From contig NC_083506.1 in NCBI RefSeq assembly GCF_032362555.1, forward strand, positions 7,301,501 through 7,365,500: a DNA stretch of 64,000 nucleotides, given 5' to 3'. How positions within the stretch are numbered: position 1 is the first letter of the stretch; each line of letters opens with the position of its first letter. A program made the translations under genes and the position numbers. Of this stretch, positions 45,922-58,077 are shown piece by piece. The notes under the pieces were generated by a model, which was given only the letters and a program-made list of their open reading frames with translations, ran no database searches and had not been told where the DNA came from. The DNA comes from Amyelois transitella. Its lineage: Eukaryota; Arthropoda; Insecta; Lepidoptera; Pyralidae.

Positions 45922-48900
45922 ATGCATCTTGGAGTAAATATATCGAACGCATTGCAGCAGCTCGAGAGTGTGAAAGCTGCTGTAGATCAAAGCGACGATC
46001 CTAAGTTGAAAGTAAGTACAAAACAATGCCCCTTTAGAGTGAATCACAGTTGAAACATGAAACAAGATTTCTATTGAAAATCCTATAATATTATATTAGT
46101 ATACAAGAGTGAAATTACTTTCTTACATCTATTATACAATTGTTATGCATTACATTCTCTGCAGCTATTCTAATACTGGACACTATGTTTTGGTTCACAA
46201 TGTTTGTTCAATGTCAGAATGTTTGTTCTTGCATGTTATATGCAGTCAATGTATCAAATACAAATATGTAGGACAAATTACATACATGGATTGTAATACT
46301 TAGTCCCAAAGGATGATCAAATCTTGTGTTATGGGATATTTACTTGACAATACTACAAAATGTAGAACAACTTAGAGCAAACATAAATTTACCAAAACTG
46401 ATAAACAAAATGTTCCAATAGGCTGCTACCAATGATGACTTAAATATGCTGATCAGCTTGTTAGAGAGTCCAATATTGAAGAGCATAGCAACTCTTCAAG
46501 ACTCAGTTGGGATGCTTGCCACTCAAGTAGCGCACCATCCATCAATACTTCCTGGGGACTTCGATATTACTCCGGCTGGTAAGTTGATTGAACTTCTATG
46601 ACAATCCTAGATAAATAGCATGAAAAGTGAGAAGTAATATTTATCCTAAATCAATTCATTTGAGCATTGGTGGTAAAACTTTTGGTGCCCATTAAAATGA
46701 TGATGATGCATGATGTTCATAGAGGCACGGTTTTTTAAGTCCTACCTAAACTGTCAGTTATATGAGTCCCTCTTTGTGTGAGGGAAATTGATAGGTTACT
46801 TGCACATTTATTCACATGTGCGGAATTGTGTGGAAACCTGACGTCCTCTCCAGAAAAATGGGGGTCTTATTGAGACTAACAATAGGATGAAGATAAAAAT
46901 ATTCATTAAATTTTATTGAGTACCGTGCCGTGTGGTTCCCGGCACTATTACAAAAAGAATAGGACCACTCCATCTCTTTCCCATGGATGTCGTAAAAGGC
47001 GACTAAGGGATAGGCTTATAAACTTAGGAATTCTCTTTTAGGCGATGGGCTAGCAACCTGTCACTATTTGAATCTCGGTTCTATCATTAAGCCAAATAGC
47101 TGAACGTGGCCATTCAGTCTTTTCAAGACTGTTGGCTCTGTCTACCCCGCAAGGGATATAGACGTGACCATATGTATGTATGTATTATTTAGTACCCATG
47201 ATTTTGAGCTGCATGATTAAGTTTTATGTTTTGTAACTTGTTAAAAAATTTTTTGTTACAAAGGTGACTTGGCTTTGCAAGCCAGGAACCTCTATGGCAG
47301 CCATGAAGGTGAAGAGGAACAAAGAGTGCCACAGGTGTCACCACCCCACAGCCTTGAGTTTGGCTCTGGCTCAGATAATGAACGTATTCTAGGACTGGAT
47401 GATGCATCTGTGGATTCAAACATGTCACCTAAACAGGTATAAGATCTCCTTTTTATTCACATAAAAGTGTTACTGGGTTAGGTTAATTAAATTTGCACTT
47501 CTTTCTGTTTTACTAAATCAACTTTATAAAGTGAAACCTAAGTTAATCTTGTAAACAAATAAAATATCACTTTTTTGTCTGTATATCACAATTGTTTTGA
47601 TGTTAACATAACTATACTATAGCAATTTATAAAGTATTTATCACCTAACACTAGATAAATTCGGATTGTCTTACAACTGTTATGATCTCATGAGTGCATG
47701 TGAGTAGGTACTTAAGGTATGAAATAAGAGATAGTTAGTCAAAACAAACAAGCTGTATGTTTACAATATAACAATGCTGTTTCTTTATTCCTCAGACTTG
47801 GTGGAACACAATACAGTTCTAATGTTGTAATTATCTGCAGATATCAGTTTCATTTCAACAAATGTGTTAACCATGGACTGTGTACATATAGTGTTCGTGA
47901 TTTTATTGACTAAAAATTTTTTACAGGTCCGTGGATTATTGGAGATGACGCGCAATGATGATGTGACTTCAAACCATAATATCGTCGCCGGAGATTGGGC
48001 GCAGGTTGAGATTATCAACTTGGTGAATGACGGCACTGGTCTAGGATTTGGTATGTGCACTTTCCTTTTTGTACTATTACTATTGTTATCTTGTTTATTT
48101 ACTAATTTACTTTTTTTTGTTATTGAAAATGTTGAGAAACATAATAATATTTGAATATGTACAGGAAATCAATCCCATTTTAATAAAAAAAATTCTAACA
48201 GACTAGAAAGTGTCAGTAATTAATTTGTATAATTTATCAAATATTTAAATTATTTGCAGGAATTATTGGCGCAAGAACAAAAGGGGTGATTGTAAAAACA
48301 ATTCTAGCCGGAGGTGTAGCAGATCGTGATGGACGTCTGAAGTCCGGCGATCATATACTCCAAATTGGAGATGTAAGTACTATAGCTGTTAATTCTTCAT
48401 AGTTTGGTGCCAATAAAGAGCACCCGGGCCATTGTATTGTGACATGTAATTTCAAAATAAGAGTTACTACTCACTCTTCTATCATCAACTGTGTCATGTA
48501 TTATTGTATCAACAAGAAATGAACAAACTTACATACTCACTGCACTCTGTTTTCGCTAATAATAATTTTGACATGAAACCTAACTGGAAGTTAAGACGAG
48601 AATGAAGCATCATACACAGGCTATATATATCCTTTACTTAAATGGCTATAAATGCATGGAAAATATTTCCCAAATCCACATCCATAAATGTTAAAACACC
48701 TTACAAATTTTCAAGCTGTTCTTCAGTATTTGTGAAATGTGGTTACTCAAAAAAGCTGCTCTGCTTGAAATTTTTTTTAAGTCGGATTACTCACCTAAGT
48801 CAAGACCTATACAACAATGTATATTTGCAGGCTCACCTTATGGAGATGGGTTCGGAGCAAGTAGCGGGTGTGCTGCGTGCCTCAGGGTCCCGGGTTCGGC

Positions 48901-51900
48901 TCGTGGTGGCCCGACCCGTGGACCCCGCCCACACTAAGATCGGCGGGGGATCTACTGCGCCCGTTGTGCCTTCGAGGTATAGTGTTTACTTTGATAAGTC
49001 ATTGCATTCCCTATACTACTCGTACATGTGGATCATATATGCAAAATTTCAAATAAAAAGTTTTATAATTCTACTGCCAACTAATCATAACAAATAAAGA
49101 TCTCACAATGAATAAATTTGTAACCATATATGCATGCATGGTAGGGCGCTATGGATTCTGTAACCTACGTTATCAATTTTCTTTTTCTCCCTGGTCGCTC
49201 ACCATTTCTGAGGATCAGGGTCACTTCATATCATTAACCGCAGAATGTTCCTCCATCAATTCCGTTTGATGTAGCCATCGCCACCTCATAGAACCTGGTT
49301 AGGGATGTAGCCCTTTTTACTTGGTCAAACCATCGTGTCGGTTACCAGCTTCGTAATGTTTTCTCTTCGGTATTGCCAACAATGACCAGTTTTCAAGAGC
49401 CCCTTCACATTCATGATTTAGTATCGCATCAAAAATTGAACCTATTAAAACTAAAACCAATTTGAATTGCAGACTCCTCTCAGACCCCGAGGCACTGGAC
49501 CGGTACCTCCTGGACGCTGGTTTCGAACAAGTGTTCCACACGCAGCCGGCGCCGCTTCCACAGAACACTACGTCTCGATTCATATTCGACCAGTCTGTTA
49601 CACCTCCACCAGAAACAGGTTATAATAATTATTTGAAACCTCATTTTTTCAATGCAATTTACTAATACATTTAATTATAGGTACAAACAATTACTTACTT
49701 ACAAACTTTGAATTCTTTTTTTAGGCGATGGGCTAGCAACTTGTCTGAATGTGGCCGATCAGTCTTTTCAAGACTTTTGGCTCTGTCTACCCCACAAGGG
49801 ATATAGACGTGACCATATGTATGTACGAGTATGTATTGAGATTCAGATAGTAGTAGGTAGATAGGTAGCCCATCACGTAAAGTTAATATCTCAAGTAAAT
49901 TTGCTTTTCCCATAACACTTCTTTGTAAATCCTCCTTATGGGTGTTCAGTTCATTCACATTATCTATTGACCTGTGACCATAACCTAAATTTGTCAGCCT
50001 TAAAAAATGAACAGTTATTTATGTCTACTTATGTTTGTCTATTCTTTAGATGCTGAGTCTCCAGAAGTTGACCGTTTCACAGTTCAGTTGAAGAAAGATG
50101 AAAATGGACTAGGAATAACTATTGCAGGTAAACAATTATATTATGTAAGAACTGTCTGAGTGCTTATTAATGCCAGAGTTTGTCCTAAAGGTTTACATTG
50201 TGACTAATCACATCAAATCCCTAGGTTTTTTTAAAATTCCAAAGAATTGTTCATCAGTATCGAAGGTTTTAAAAGGTTTTCTTTTACATTTTTTAAATTT
50301 GTGCCTAGATGTAGCTATTGTTTTTGTTTTACTATGTTTTCTGTTACTTTGTTGTGAATAAAATATTTACAAAGAAACAAAACTTTTTTTAGGGTATGTG
50401 TGCGAAAAAGAAGAGCTATCAGGTATCTTCGTGAAGTCTGTAACAGCGGGCAGCGCGGCGGCTCTCAGCGGGAAGGTGAAGGTCAACGACCGCATCGTGG
50501 CGGTGGACGGCGTGTCGCTGGCCGGCAAGTCCAACCAGCGGGCCGTCGACGCGCTCAAACAGAGCGGCAACGTGGTCACTCTGGAGCTCGAGAGGTGATA
50601 CAGCCTTAATCGATGAACTCTAAGAATAATCTTATTTTCTTAATCTTTCTTTTAACGGCCTCTGTGGCGCAGCAATAGTACGCTTGTCTGTGACACCGGA
50701 AGTCCTGGGTTCGAATCCCGACCAGGGCATGATGAGAAACTTTTTCTGATTGGCCTGGGTTTTGGATGTTTATCTATATGAGTATTTATTATAAAATATA
50801 GTATCGTTGAGTTAGTATCTCGTAACACAAGTCTCGAACTTACTCCGAGGCTAACTCAATCTGTGTTATTTATTTTATTTATTTATTTAATAGAAATGCC
50901 TAGATGGCCCAAGCCCATCAAGGCATTTCATAAAACTTATACTTTGATGCCAGGAAAAGGTCTTCTAAAAAAAAAAAATAATTCTCAGATACCTCCGCGG
51001 TCCTAAATTCGAGCAGCTCCAACAAGCGATCGCAGCAGGCGAATCAGCAGCCGCCGTGGCGGCGCCGCACAACCCTTTCTTGCACATGCACCGCCTCGAA
51101 CCCACCACCTCCGATGACATACAGATGACACCGCTGCCTAACATGTCAGTAAATCATCTATTTTTGTAGAGTAAAAGATTTATTGCTGAATTATAAAAGA
51201 AATATACATTATTCGAAGTTTTATGTAGCCTACGTTCACAAATTTTTAAACTTGACAAGTTAAATATACTTGATACCACCAATATCAAAATATTGTTTCC
51301 AGTTGGGCTTTCTTATATATTTGTCTTAAGTTTCTCACGACATTTGCTTATTGATTGTGGTGTTGTACTACACCATATTTGTTCTAGCGGATATCCTAAA
51401 GTTTTTTAACCTTAGTCTTAACATAGGTTTTAGATCTTAATGAGACAGCCACATGACTTATGACTGCCGTACTGTGTTCCGTCCACTTATATGAGGCTTA
51501 ACATATAAATTTTTTAACCGCCTTCAAAAACGTGGTTCTGAGTTTGACCTGTATGTATGTATGTTTGTTTGCCCGTGATTATCTATCTCTCATTTCGCTG
51601 AACTGATTTTAATGCAGTTTTCAGGAAAGTATTTGTTACCATTAGGTAGGAGAAGGTTTTAAAATGCTAATTGACTTCAAAAAGGAGGATATTGATTGGA
51701 GGCGGTTCTCTTTTTACAAAAGTTGTGTTAATAAATTAAAACATAGATATATTATTGTGTGTGCAGCGAGACGGCATCACCCCCGGGCAGCCCGGCCGGC
51801 GGCCGCTCGCAGCCCGCCTTCGAGATGCCGCGCACGCAGGAACAGAAAGACGCCATCAAGCGCAAGTGGCAGGCTATACTTGGTGAGTCTTCTTTTATCA

Positions 51901-54752
51901 GGTCTTCCTTCTTTCAGGATATATTTTATGCAAATAGAGCACATAAGTGACCCTTTTCTAAGTGAGTGAGCTTGAGGGTGTTATTAAATGATTAGTCGAT
52001 GTCGTCGCTCGATTGACCAGGTGTTTCTGTTGTAGACAAACTTTTGTCGTAATTTGATAGCGGCGATATCAAAATTCTTATTCACGAAGCTATAGCATAA
52101 TCACTGAGCATTATTTCTTCGCAGATACATTCCAAACCATATGTTCTGCACTTTCTATCGGCCATTTCGTAACATAGAATATTTAAAATACCTTTATTTT
52201 ATCTTGGATGTTTCGAATCATGTTACAATCATCCATGGTCACCGAGATTTTTACTACCTACCAACTTTGATGTGTTTGTTTGTAACCTCTTTATTGCACA
52301 TTATTTGAACACATTAGAAGAATCGAATAAACTTTATGAATATAGTACTTGCTAGTTTCATCAAAAATTTGTCTTAGATTTGTAAACCTTTATAGGAAGT
52401 AGCGGGTTATTCCCATCACAAGTATCATCGGATTAATCACTGAGTTGTAATCAAGATTACAAAAATACACGAATGTTTTTTTTTTTTAAGAATATGTACA
52501 ACGACGGACTTATCCCAATTGGGATCTATAACAGTCAAGCAAAATGAAAAGGAAAATCCGCAATCAAAATCACTTTTCATACCGCTACGAAGATTAATAA
52601 TATATCTACATCCAGATGACAACATAAACTTTGTATTCGAGGTCCGGACGTAGAGATCGTGGTGGGCGTGGTGACGCGCGGCGGCGGCGGGCTGGGCATC
52701 TCGCTGGAGGGCACGGTGGACGTGGAGGGCGGGCGCGAGGTGCGGCCGCACCACTACGTGCGCTCCGTGCTGCCCGAGGGGCCCGTGGGCCGGGCCGGCG
52801 TGCATCGCCCGGGGGACGAACTGCTTGGTAACACTACATTACTTTACAGTACCAGACATATATGTATATAATCATGTCTATATCCCATGCGCGGTAGGCC
52901 GAGACAGCAGTCTTGAAACTCGTTCAGCTGTTAAGCTTAATGATAGAATTGAGCTTCAAATACTGACAAATTGCTAGGCCATCGCCTAAAAGAAAAATTT
53001 TAATGGTGCCGGGAACCACACATCGTTTTTTTATCTGTCGCGAGTAAGCGTCAACAGTCACAAGACTCGAAGGCCACGATTAGCTCGCTGTAAGATAGGG
53101 GGAACTACTAGCGAAATTAGCCAGAATTAAATTCCTGCTTGTGAAGCTTTTTTATGATCGCGACTTCGGCCATAAAATTGTGAACTCCGATTGCAGATGG
53201 TTTTTTCTAAGATTTTTTTTTATCCAGAGGTGAACGGCCACCGTCTCCTCGGCATGAACCACCTGGAGGTGGTGTCGATCCTGAAGGAGCTCTCGCGCGA
53301 GGTGTGCATGGTGTGCGCGCGCGCCCGCCACCACGCGCCCGTGCCCGCGCATACGCTCGTCAAGGTGATCACGCTTATTAGATAAAGCTACTCTTATATC
53401 TTGTATAGAGGTGAACTGTCAACGTTGCTTGGCTGCGCTCTTTTTTTTTATAAAACTCGGTCCTTTATTGTTTCCATTTATATATTTAGTAAATATATAA
53501 ATATTTTATTTCAACTAACACTTGATTATTGATTTTAGGCTAAATCGGACGGTAGCTTGGCGGGAGCGGGTATAGAAGATGGAAATTCTTTGTCGGCAGG
53601 AAGCAAAGTGCGATCACGCAGTCTTGAGCCACTCACCGGGCTCGCCATGTGGTCATCCGAGCCACAGATCATAGGTAAGTCACTTTTCAGAAAGGAGTAA
53701 TGTAAATTATAATAAACGTCTTTGTGGGTCTCGTCACAGTTAAGTCAACTGTGTTTCTATTATTTTCTTTGTTACAACGCACAAACCATGCCTCTGCCTT
53801 TATTTACGAGTACATCTTTTTGTTGACGATGCTCATTAAGCCTAGCATTACCCTGAATTTTTTACACTGAAGACCTCCAGATTGTTAGTTTTTATAAAAT
53901 TCCAGAACCCCGTATTTGTTGTTGGAATTAATTGTATTGGCCCCTTGTGTATCTGTCTCACGTTTCTAGTTAAAAAAATTATTTGTTCTTTTACAGAACT
54001 GGTGAAAGGCGAGCGCGGTCTCGGCTTTTCGATCCTGGACTACCAGGACCCGCTGCGGCCCGCGCACACGCTGGTGGTGATCCGCTCGCTGGTGCCGGGC
54101 GGCGTGGCGCAGCAAGATGGCCGCCTCATACCCGGCGACCGCCTGCTCTTCGTCAACGATCAGGTAAATTGATATTTGATACCAGGAATTATAGACTGAT
54201 CAACTTATATCTAAAGATGAGGTTTCCTCGTTATCCTGGTGTAAGTTCTGGTTGCGGCCTAAAGTGATACTCGGGTTTTGCCTTTGCAAGCGGGAAGATG
54301 GAGCTGTAAAGTGCTAGTTAAGAGGTCATGAATGGAACATAGAAAGCGAAATAAACTAGTTGTCCGCTAGAGCGATAATATCTCTTAAGCATGGAATACA
54401 TTGAAGGAGGCTTATGTCCTACAATAGACATATACTGCCGAAAAAAGAATTTCCACATCGTTCTTATCTAATCATGTTTTAAAAGATGAAGAAGTAGTCT
54501 TTGTTTACGGCTCCTGAAAAGAGGCATTATTTTGTGTATTACATAGGTATATTAACAAATATAAATAATTGTATTCAGAACTTAGAAGACGCGAGCCTCG
54601 AACAAGCCGTAGCGGCATTAAAGGGCGCCCCCCGCGGCGTGGTGCGCATCGGCGTGGCCAAGCCGCTGCCGCTGCACGACGCGCCGCCGCCGCTGCCCGC
54701 CAGCGCGCCGCCCGCCCCCACCGCCCCCACCGCCCCCACCGCGCCACATTGA
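45922..54752 (+). CDS. Patj: Patj (Pals1-associated tight junction protein): L27 + 4 PDZ, 16 exons
   Basis: A scaffold of the Crumbs-Stardust(Pals1)-Patj complex that organises the apical membrane and junctions of epithelia and photoreceptors. Coding exons: 45922-46011, 46422-46578, 47264-47436, 47927-48050, 48260-48372, 48831-48976, 49473-49618, 50050-50127, 50393-50594, 50989-51144, 51767-51882, 52642-52827, 53228-53364, 53539-53674, 53997-54163, 54579-54752; 766 residues (fly about 870). N-terminal L27 (1-65, [16 protein letters not shown]) binds Pals1/Stardust. PDZ carboxylate-binding loops: GLGF 178-181, GLGI 336-339, GLGI 517-520, GLGF 661-664. [20 protein letters not shown] and [17 protein letters not shown] are nearly as in fly Patj. 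The tail ends in proline-alanine-threonine repeats ([11 protein letters not shown]). Later exons are very GC-rich against AT-rich introns. Introns 2, 7 and 12 hold short RTE-derived elements, intron 9 a tRNA-type SINE. All phases agree, so confidence is high. Confidence 0.95.
46925..47185 (+). mobile_element. Short RTE-derived element in Patj intron 2
   Basis: Complete copy from GTGCCGTGTGGTTCCCGGCA to the (TATG)n tail. Flanked by TATTGAGTACC (46914-46924) and TATTTAGTACC (47186-47196), an 11-bp target duplication with one mismatch. Sense orientation relative to the gene. Confidence 0.9.
49713..49836 (+). mobile_element. Internally deleted short element in Patj intron 7
   Basis: Shows TTGAATTCTTTTTTAGGCGA, TGGGCTAGCAACTTGTC, then directly GAATGTGGCCGATCAGTCTT and CTACCCCACAAGGGATATAG with a GTATG tail; about 35 bases of the usual middle are missing. 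Confidence 0.75.
50657..50889 (+). mobile_element. tRNA-derived SINE in Patj intron 9
   Basis: The head GGCCTCTGTGGCGCAGCAAT with box B GGTTCGAATCC (50708-50718) looks like a tRNA gene, but the acceptor ends do not pair, there is no CCA-ready 3' end, and it runs into a non-tRNA body and a (TTTA)n tail. It is therefore a SINE with an internal RNA polymerase III promoter, not a tRNA gene. Confidence 0.75.
50893..50929. repeat. 15-bp hairpin after the SINE tail
   Basis: GAAATGCCTAGATGG (50893-50907) pairs with CCATCAAGGCATTTC (50915-50929) at 14 of 15 positions. It sits at the SINE 3' boundary and may be its terminal structure or a separate older repeat. Confidence 0.55.
51518..51720. repeat. 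Dispersed repeat in Patj intron 10
   Basis: Contains CGCCTTCAAAAACGTGGTTC, a GTATGTATGTATGTTTG run, TTCGCTGAACTGATTTTAAT and TTGACTTCAAAAAGGAGGAT, blocks I recall as common in lepidopteran interspersed repeats. Family name not known to me. Confidence 0.4.
52859..53125 (-). mobile_element. Short RTE-derived element plus partial copy, Patj intron 12
   Basis: 52859-53030 is a minus copy (CCCATGCGCGGTAGGCCGAG, TTGCTAGGCCATCGCC, ATGGTGCCGGGAACCACACA) lacking the middle. About 53033-53125 is a second, decayed tail-side piece (AACAGTCACAAGACTCGAAG, GGCCACGATTAGCTCGC). Antisense to the gene. Confidence 0.65.
54484..54550 (+). mobile_element. Decayed RTE 3' end in Patj intron 15
   Basis: GTAGTCTTTGTTTACGGCTC, CTGAAAAGAGGCATTATTTT and GTGTATTAC match the RTE end (GTAGTCTCTGCCTACCCCTC, GGGAAAGAGGCGTGATTTTATG) with substitutions. 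It lies only 28 bases before the last Patj exon. Confidence 0.55.
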
Positions 54753-55102
54753 CCCACCAGGGTCTAATTGTTCCTTGACACTACTACCATGGTACAGTTT
54801 CATGATGGAACTTATGATAATATGGAACTTATATTATTTTCCTAGAACTGTGAATGGAACTAGTGACAAATATATATTGACACGAGTTCCGTTATCTCGA
54901 GATCCACTGTAAATGGAATTAGTGAAAAAAAATTCTATCATGAAACTCTACTGTGATACTAGAATCAACGAACCGGTTAAATAACACATAGTATATTGAC
55001 GATTAAGTTAATATCACACTACAAGCCATTCTTACATTAAAAGAAGGATACTTAAATATTTTATCATAGAAACAAGCTTGATTCACTACGAAAGCTAAAA
55101 AG

Positions 55103-55212
55103 CTAAAGGCGTGGTGCGCATCGGCGTGGCCAAGCAGCTGCCTCCACCGCGCTGCCTACATCGCCCACTGCCACCACCACACTGGCCGGTCCTCATTGAC
55201 CCACCAGGGTTT
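55103..55212 (+). pseudogene. Partial duplicate of the last Patj exon
   Basis: GGCGTGGTGCGCATCGGCGT followed by GGCCAAG repeats exactly what encodes GVVRIGVAK in exon 16 (about 54638-54664), and CATTGACCCACCAGGGT repeats the stop-codon region (54747-54763). Between them the proline-rich part is shortened and altered, the original stop is out of frame, and no acceptor precedes it. A broken tandem copy about 450 bp downstream; it probably lies within the Patj 3' UTR. Confidence 0.8.
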
Positions 55213-55280
55213 ATTAACACACTATATAATCGATACATTCGATACATTGGCAAAAAACCCGTCTGAACTATCCTTAAACC

Positions 55281-55286
55281 AATAAA
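55281..55286 (+). promoter_or_regulatory. AATAAA, likely Patj poly(A) signal
   Basis: First good canonical hexamer downstream of the Patj stop (54752), after the duplicated exon piece and before the LINE insertion. Confidence 0.45.
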
Positions 55287-55369
55287 GAACAATATGAGGA
55301 GTTAGTATACTTATAATGACATAGCTGCATTGACCCATCAATCACCATTATCAAACAAAATGAAATAAG

Positions 55370-56290
55370 CCTATATCTCATTCACTAGGAAGTCAACAAT
55401 TTTAGATATTGGTTATATATTAAATAATACTAAAATTACAAAAGTCAATGCTATTACCGACTTAGGTGTAAAATTCGATAGCAAATTACTGTTTGACGAA
55501 CACGTGGATTATATAGTATCTAAAGCATCTAAAGCACTTGGATTTATTATGAGAGTCTGTTCAGACTTTCATGATATTAAATGTATTAAAGTGCTATATT
55601 GCTCCTTTGTCCGAAGTCACCTCGAATATGCCTCGCAGGTGTGGAACCCTCAATATAACGCCTATAAAGATCGCATTGAGGGTATCCAAAAGAAATTTTT
55701 GAGATACTTGGACTACAAGGCCCGAACTAGTTCACACGGTTATGAACAAAGATGTAGGCGTTATCACTTCCTTCCACTTGAAATCAGACGTGTAATCAAT
55801 GATGTCGGTTTCTTGATTGGAATAGCCAAAGGCTCAGTGGACTGCCCGGAGCTCCTCTCCAAAATTCAACTTAGAACTGATTTATTTCATTATAGACAAC
55901 GACCGCTACTTCGCGTTCCATTTAGTAGGACTAAATATAGACAGAACTCCTTCTCTGTACGTGCTGCTAAGCACTTCAATAAATACTCCCATCGGCTCGA
56001 CCTGTTCCACAGTAGTAAAAAAACAGTTAGTTGTTTACTGAGTGGATCCTTTTTCAATGATATTTAATAAGAATGTTGCTTTTATCTGTTCTTTTACTTT
56101 ATGTTCATTTATACATTTATCTATGTACATATGTCATGACGCAGTTTTTGTAAATCTTTCCATGGTTGCAATTCTACTTGTGAAGTCTTGTAATTAGCAA
56201 TCGCAATATATCATTACTACTTATATATCATATAAATTAGACTGTAAGACTTCCATTAATAAATAAAATAAAATAAAATAAAAATAAAAA
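55370..56290 (+). mobile_element. 5'-truncated LINE (jockey/CR1-like)
   Basis: The C-terminal third of a reverse-transcriptase ORF, then an about 200-bp 3' UTR and an A-rich tail of AAATA/AAATAAA units (56263-56290). The clade is named only broadly, because the catalytic core is absent. It sits directly beyond the Patj 3' end. Confidence 0.75.
55375..56067 (+). pseudogene. LINE reverse transcriptase C-terminal remnant
   Basis: Open from about 55384 (ISFTRK) with ITDLGVKFDSKLLFDEH, then ALGFIMRVCSDFHD, VRSHLEYASQVWNPQYNAY and IEGIQKKFLRYL, ending LLSGSFFNDI. These are the region after the RT thumb typical of jockey/CR1/X-element type LINEs. YADD and the endonuclease are missing, so it cannot be active, though this part has no internal stop, suggesting a fairly young insertion. 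Confidence 0.8.
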
Positions 56291-58077
56291 TCATTAAGTT
56301 TTGTACGAAGCGGGTTTTGATAACTACGTCAGTTATGACGTATTGAATTGCTTCCGTATTTTGTTTCAAATATTGTTGATTTTGAAATTGTGGGTGTAAT
56401 TGAATAACCATACTTTAATATTCTTAATATGATTTAATATTTATAAGTAAAAAAATAGTAATAACAGGTAAAAGTGAAAAGTGTGAAGTGCGACTGATAA
56501 ACGATAAAAATAAATTACAAGAAAAAAATTAACTCGAAGACTAATAATTTATAACATTATACAGTAAATATTTTAACAATATCAAATTTATTGCCAAATA
56601 GCGATTCTTAGGTACATATCAATAATTAAACACTAGCAAACATAACCTTGTCGCAAGTGACGTCACTATAGGACGTCATTGCATCATCCGATGCTTGGTG
56701 ACGCACGCTTGACGCTATCATGAGAAATCATTACTTGCAAGCGATGATATTAGTTTGTGAAGTAGATTACAATTTATTGTTTTTTTAGGGATGCATGTTT
56801 GGCTGGCAGGGGCTGATTCCGTAATTGGCGTCACGTCTGTTGAAAGCCCATCTTTTCTTTAAATCATTGATCGCATCCATAATGTACTATTTTAAAATAC
56901 CTCCATACAAGTTCTTCACATCTCCAGACTACGAACTGCCTGCTAGTAATACTTATTATAATTGTACTTAGCTGTGTCTTAGTTCTATTTAACTATTCGT
57001 ATCTTACAGCCTTACGTAGATTCAAGCGTCGTTTAAATTATACCTTTATAGTTCGGTCATTTTTGGGTAATCAAATAGAATAATTTTACATAGGTCATTC
57101 CATTTAACGTTCCAAATGGTTACTTACTGTGTTCGAGCCATTAGCACAGAAGCCTGTGTATAAGAACTGTTAAATTATATTGTGATTTGTAGTTATCTTT
57201 CAAATTAAGCTATTTGAGATGTAAAATATAATTATGCTTTTATTCCTATATTTTTGTTTTAAAGTTAGTGCCTTTTACTTAATTTCTTATTTTGGATATA
57301 AGGAAACCTATATAAGTTGACGTTCAAATTTTATTAAGTTTATGTAAAAGAGATTTAAGGAACTACATTCAATTAATAATCTTCCGATTTCTACTATTGC
57401 CTAAAAGTATTGAAAACACAGATAAATTCTTATATTATTAGTACCTTTGATCCTCATGGGCTTATTTTTATTTTAGATTCCGAGCGGAATTGAATGATAT
57501 ATTATTTTGTAATGTTAAATCAATTGAATTTATTAAAAAGTAGATATCTATTTAAAATAAAGTTTATAATTTATTTGGGCCTTTCATTGTTATTAATAAA
57601 TAATAGTCACGTCATATATTTTACTATACTAAAACGTAATATATTTTAGCACACTCAATTGATTACTTATGAAAAATATTCTATTGCCTGTAATTTCATA
57701 TCACTGTCAAATACAATTTATATCAGACAAAAATATCGTTGAGACAATATCAAATAAGTTAAAAGCTACAATAAAATCAAAGTTTTTACAACAGTTGTCA
57801 CTAGCCCTAACCTACGCCCAACTGAAAATGCACTATTGCGGTGCAACAGCGAGGCTGATCGGGAGATGTCGGTGCGGGGTTCCTCGGAAAACTCACAGAA
57901 TCTCACAGTCACTCACAGATCACTCATAATATGCGTAATTAACCATCGGCGGTTGGGTGTTTAATTGAAACAAAACATTGTATAAAACTGTATATTGTTG
58001 TAACAAAATATAACCTATTTACACCTCTACAGTATCAATCACATTGAGTCCCTAATTGAGCAATATAATTATCATAA
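56291..58077. other. Spacer Patj / ACSBG with clustered ACGTCA motifs
   Basis: Convergent genes flank this stretch. Between 56320 and 56840 there are repeated CRE-like motifs: TACGTCA and TGACGTA near 56326-56340, GTGACGTCAC near 56657-56666, GACGTCA near 56672, and TGACG repeats near 56699-56712. A GC-richer block at 57840-57930 ends in tandem TCACAGA/TCACTCACAG units. No exon found. Confidence 0.4.

Noticed and set aside
48642-49097. 151-codon frame as an independent gene
   Set aside because: It merges intron sequence with Patj exon 6 read through its donor; the splice sites and phases support the exon instead.
50657-50730. A functional tRNA gene
   Set aside because: Box B is present but the acceptor stem does not close and the sequence continues into a SINE body with a TTTA tail.
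54505-54747. Antisense frames across the last Patj exon
   Set aside because: Glycine/arginine/alanine-rich shadows of a GC-rich exon.
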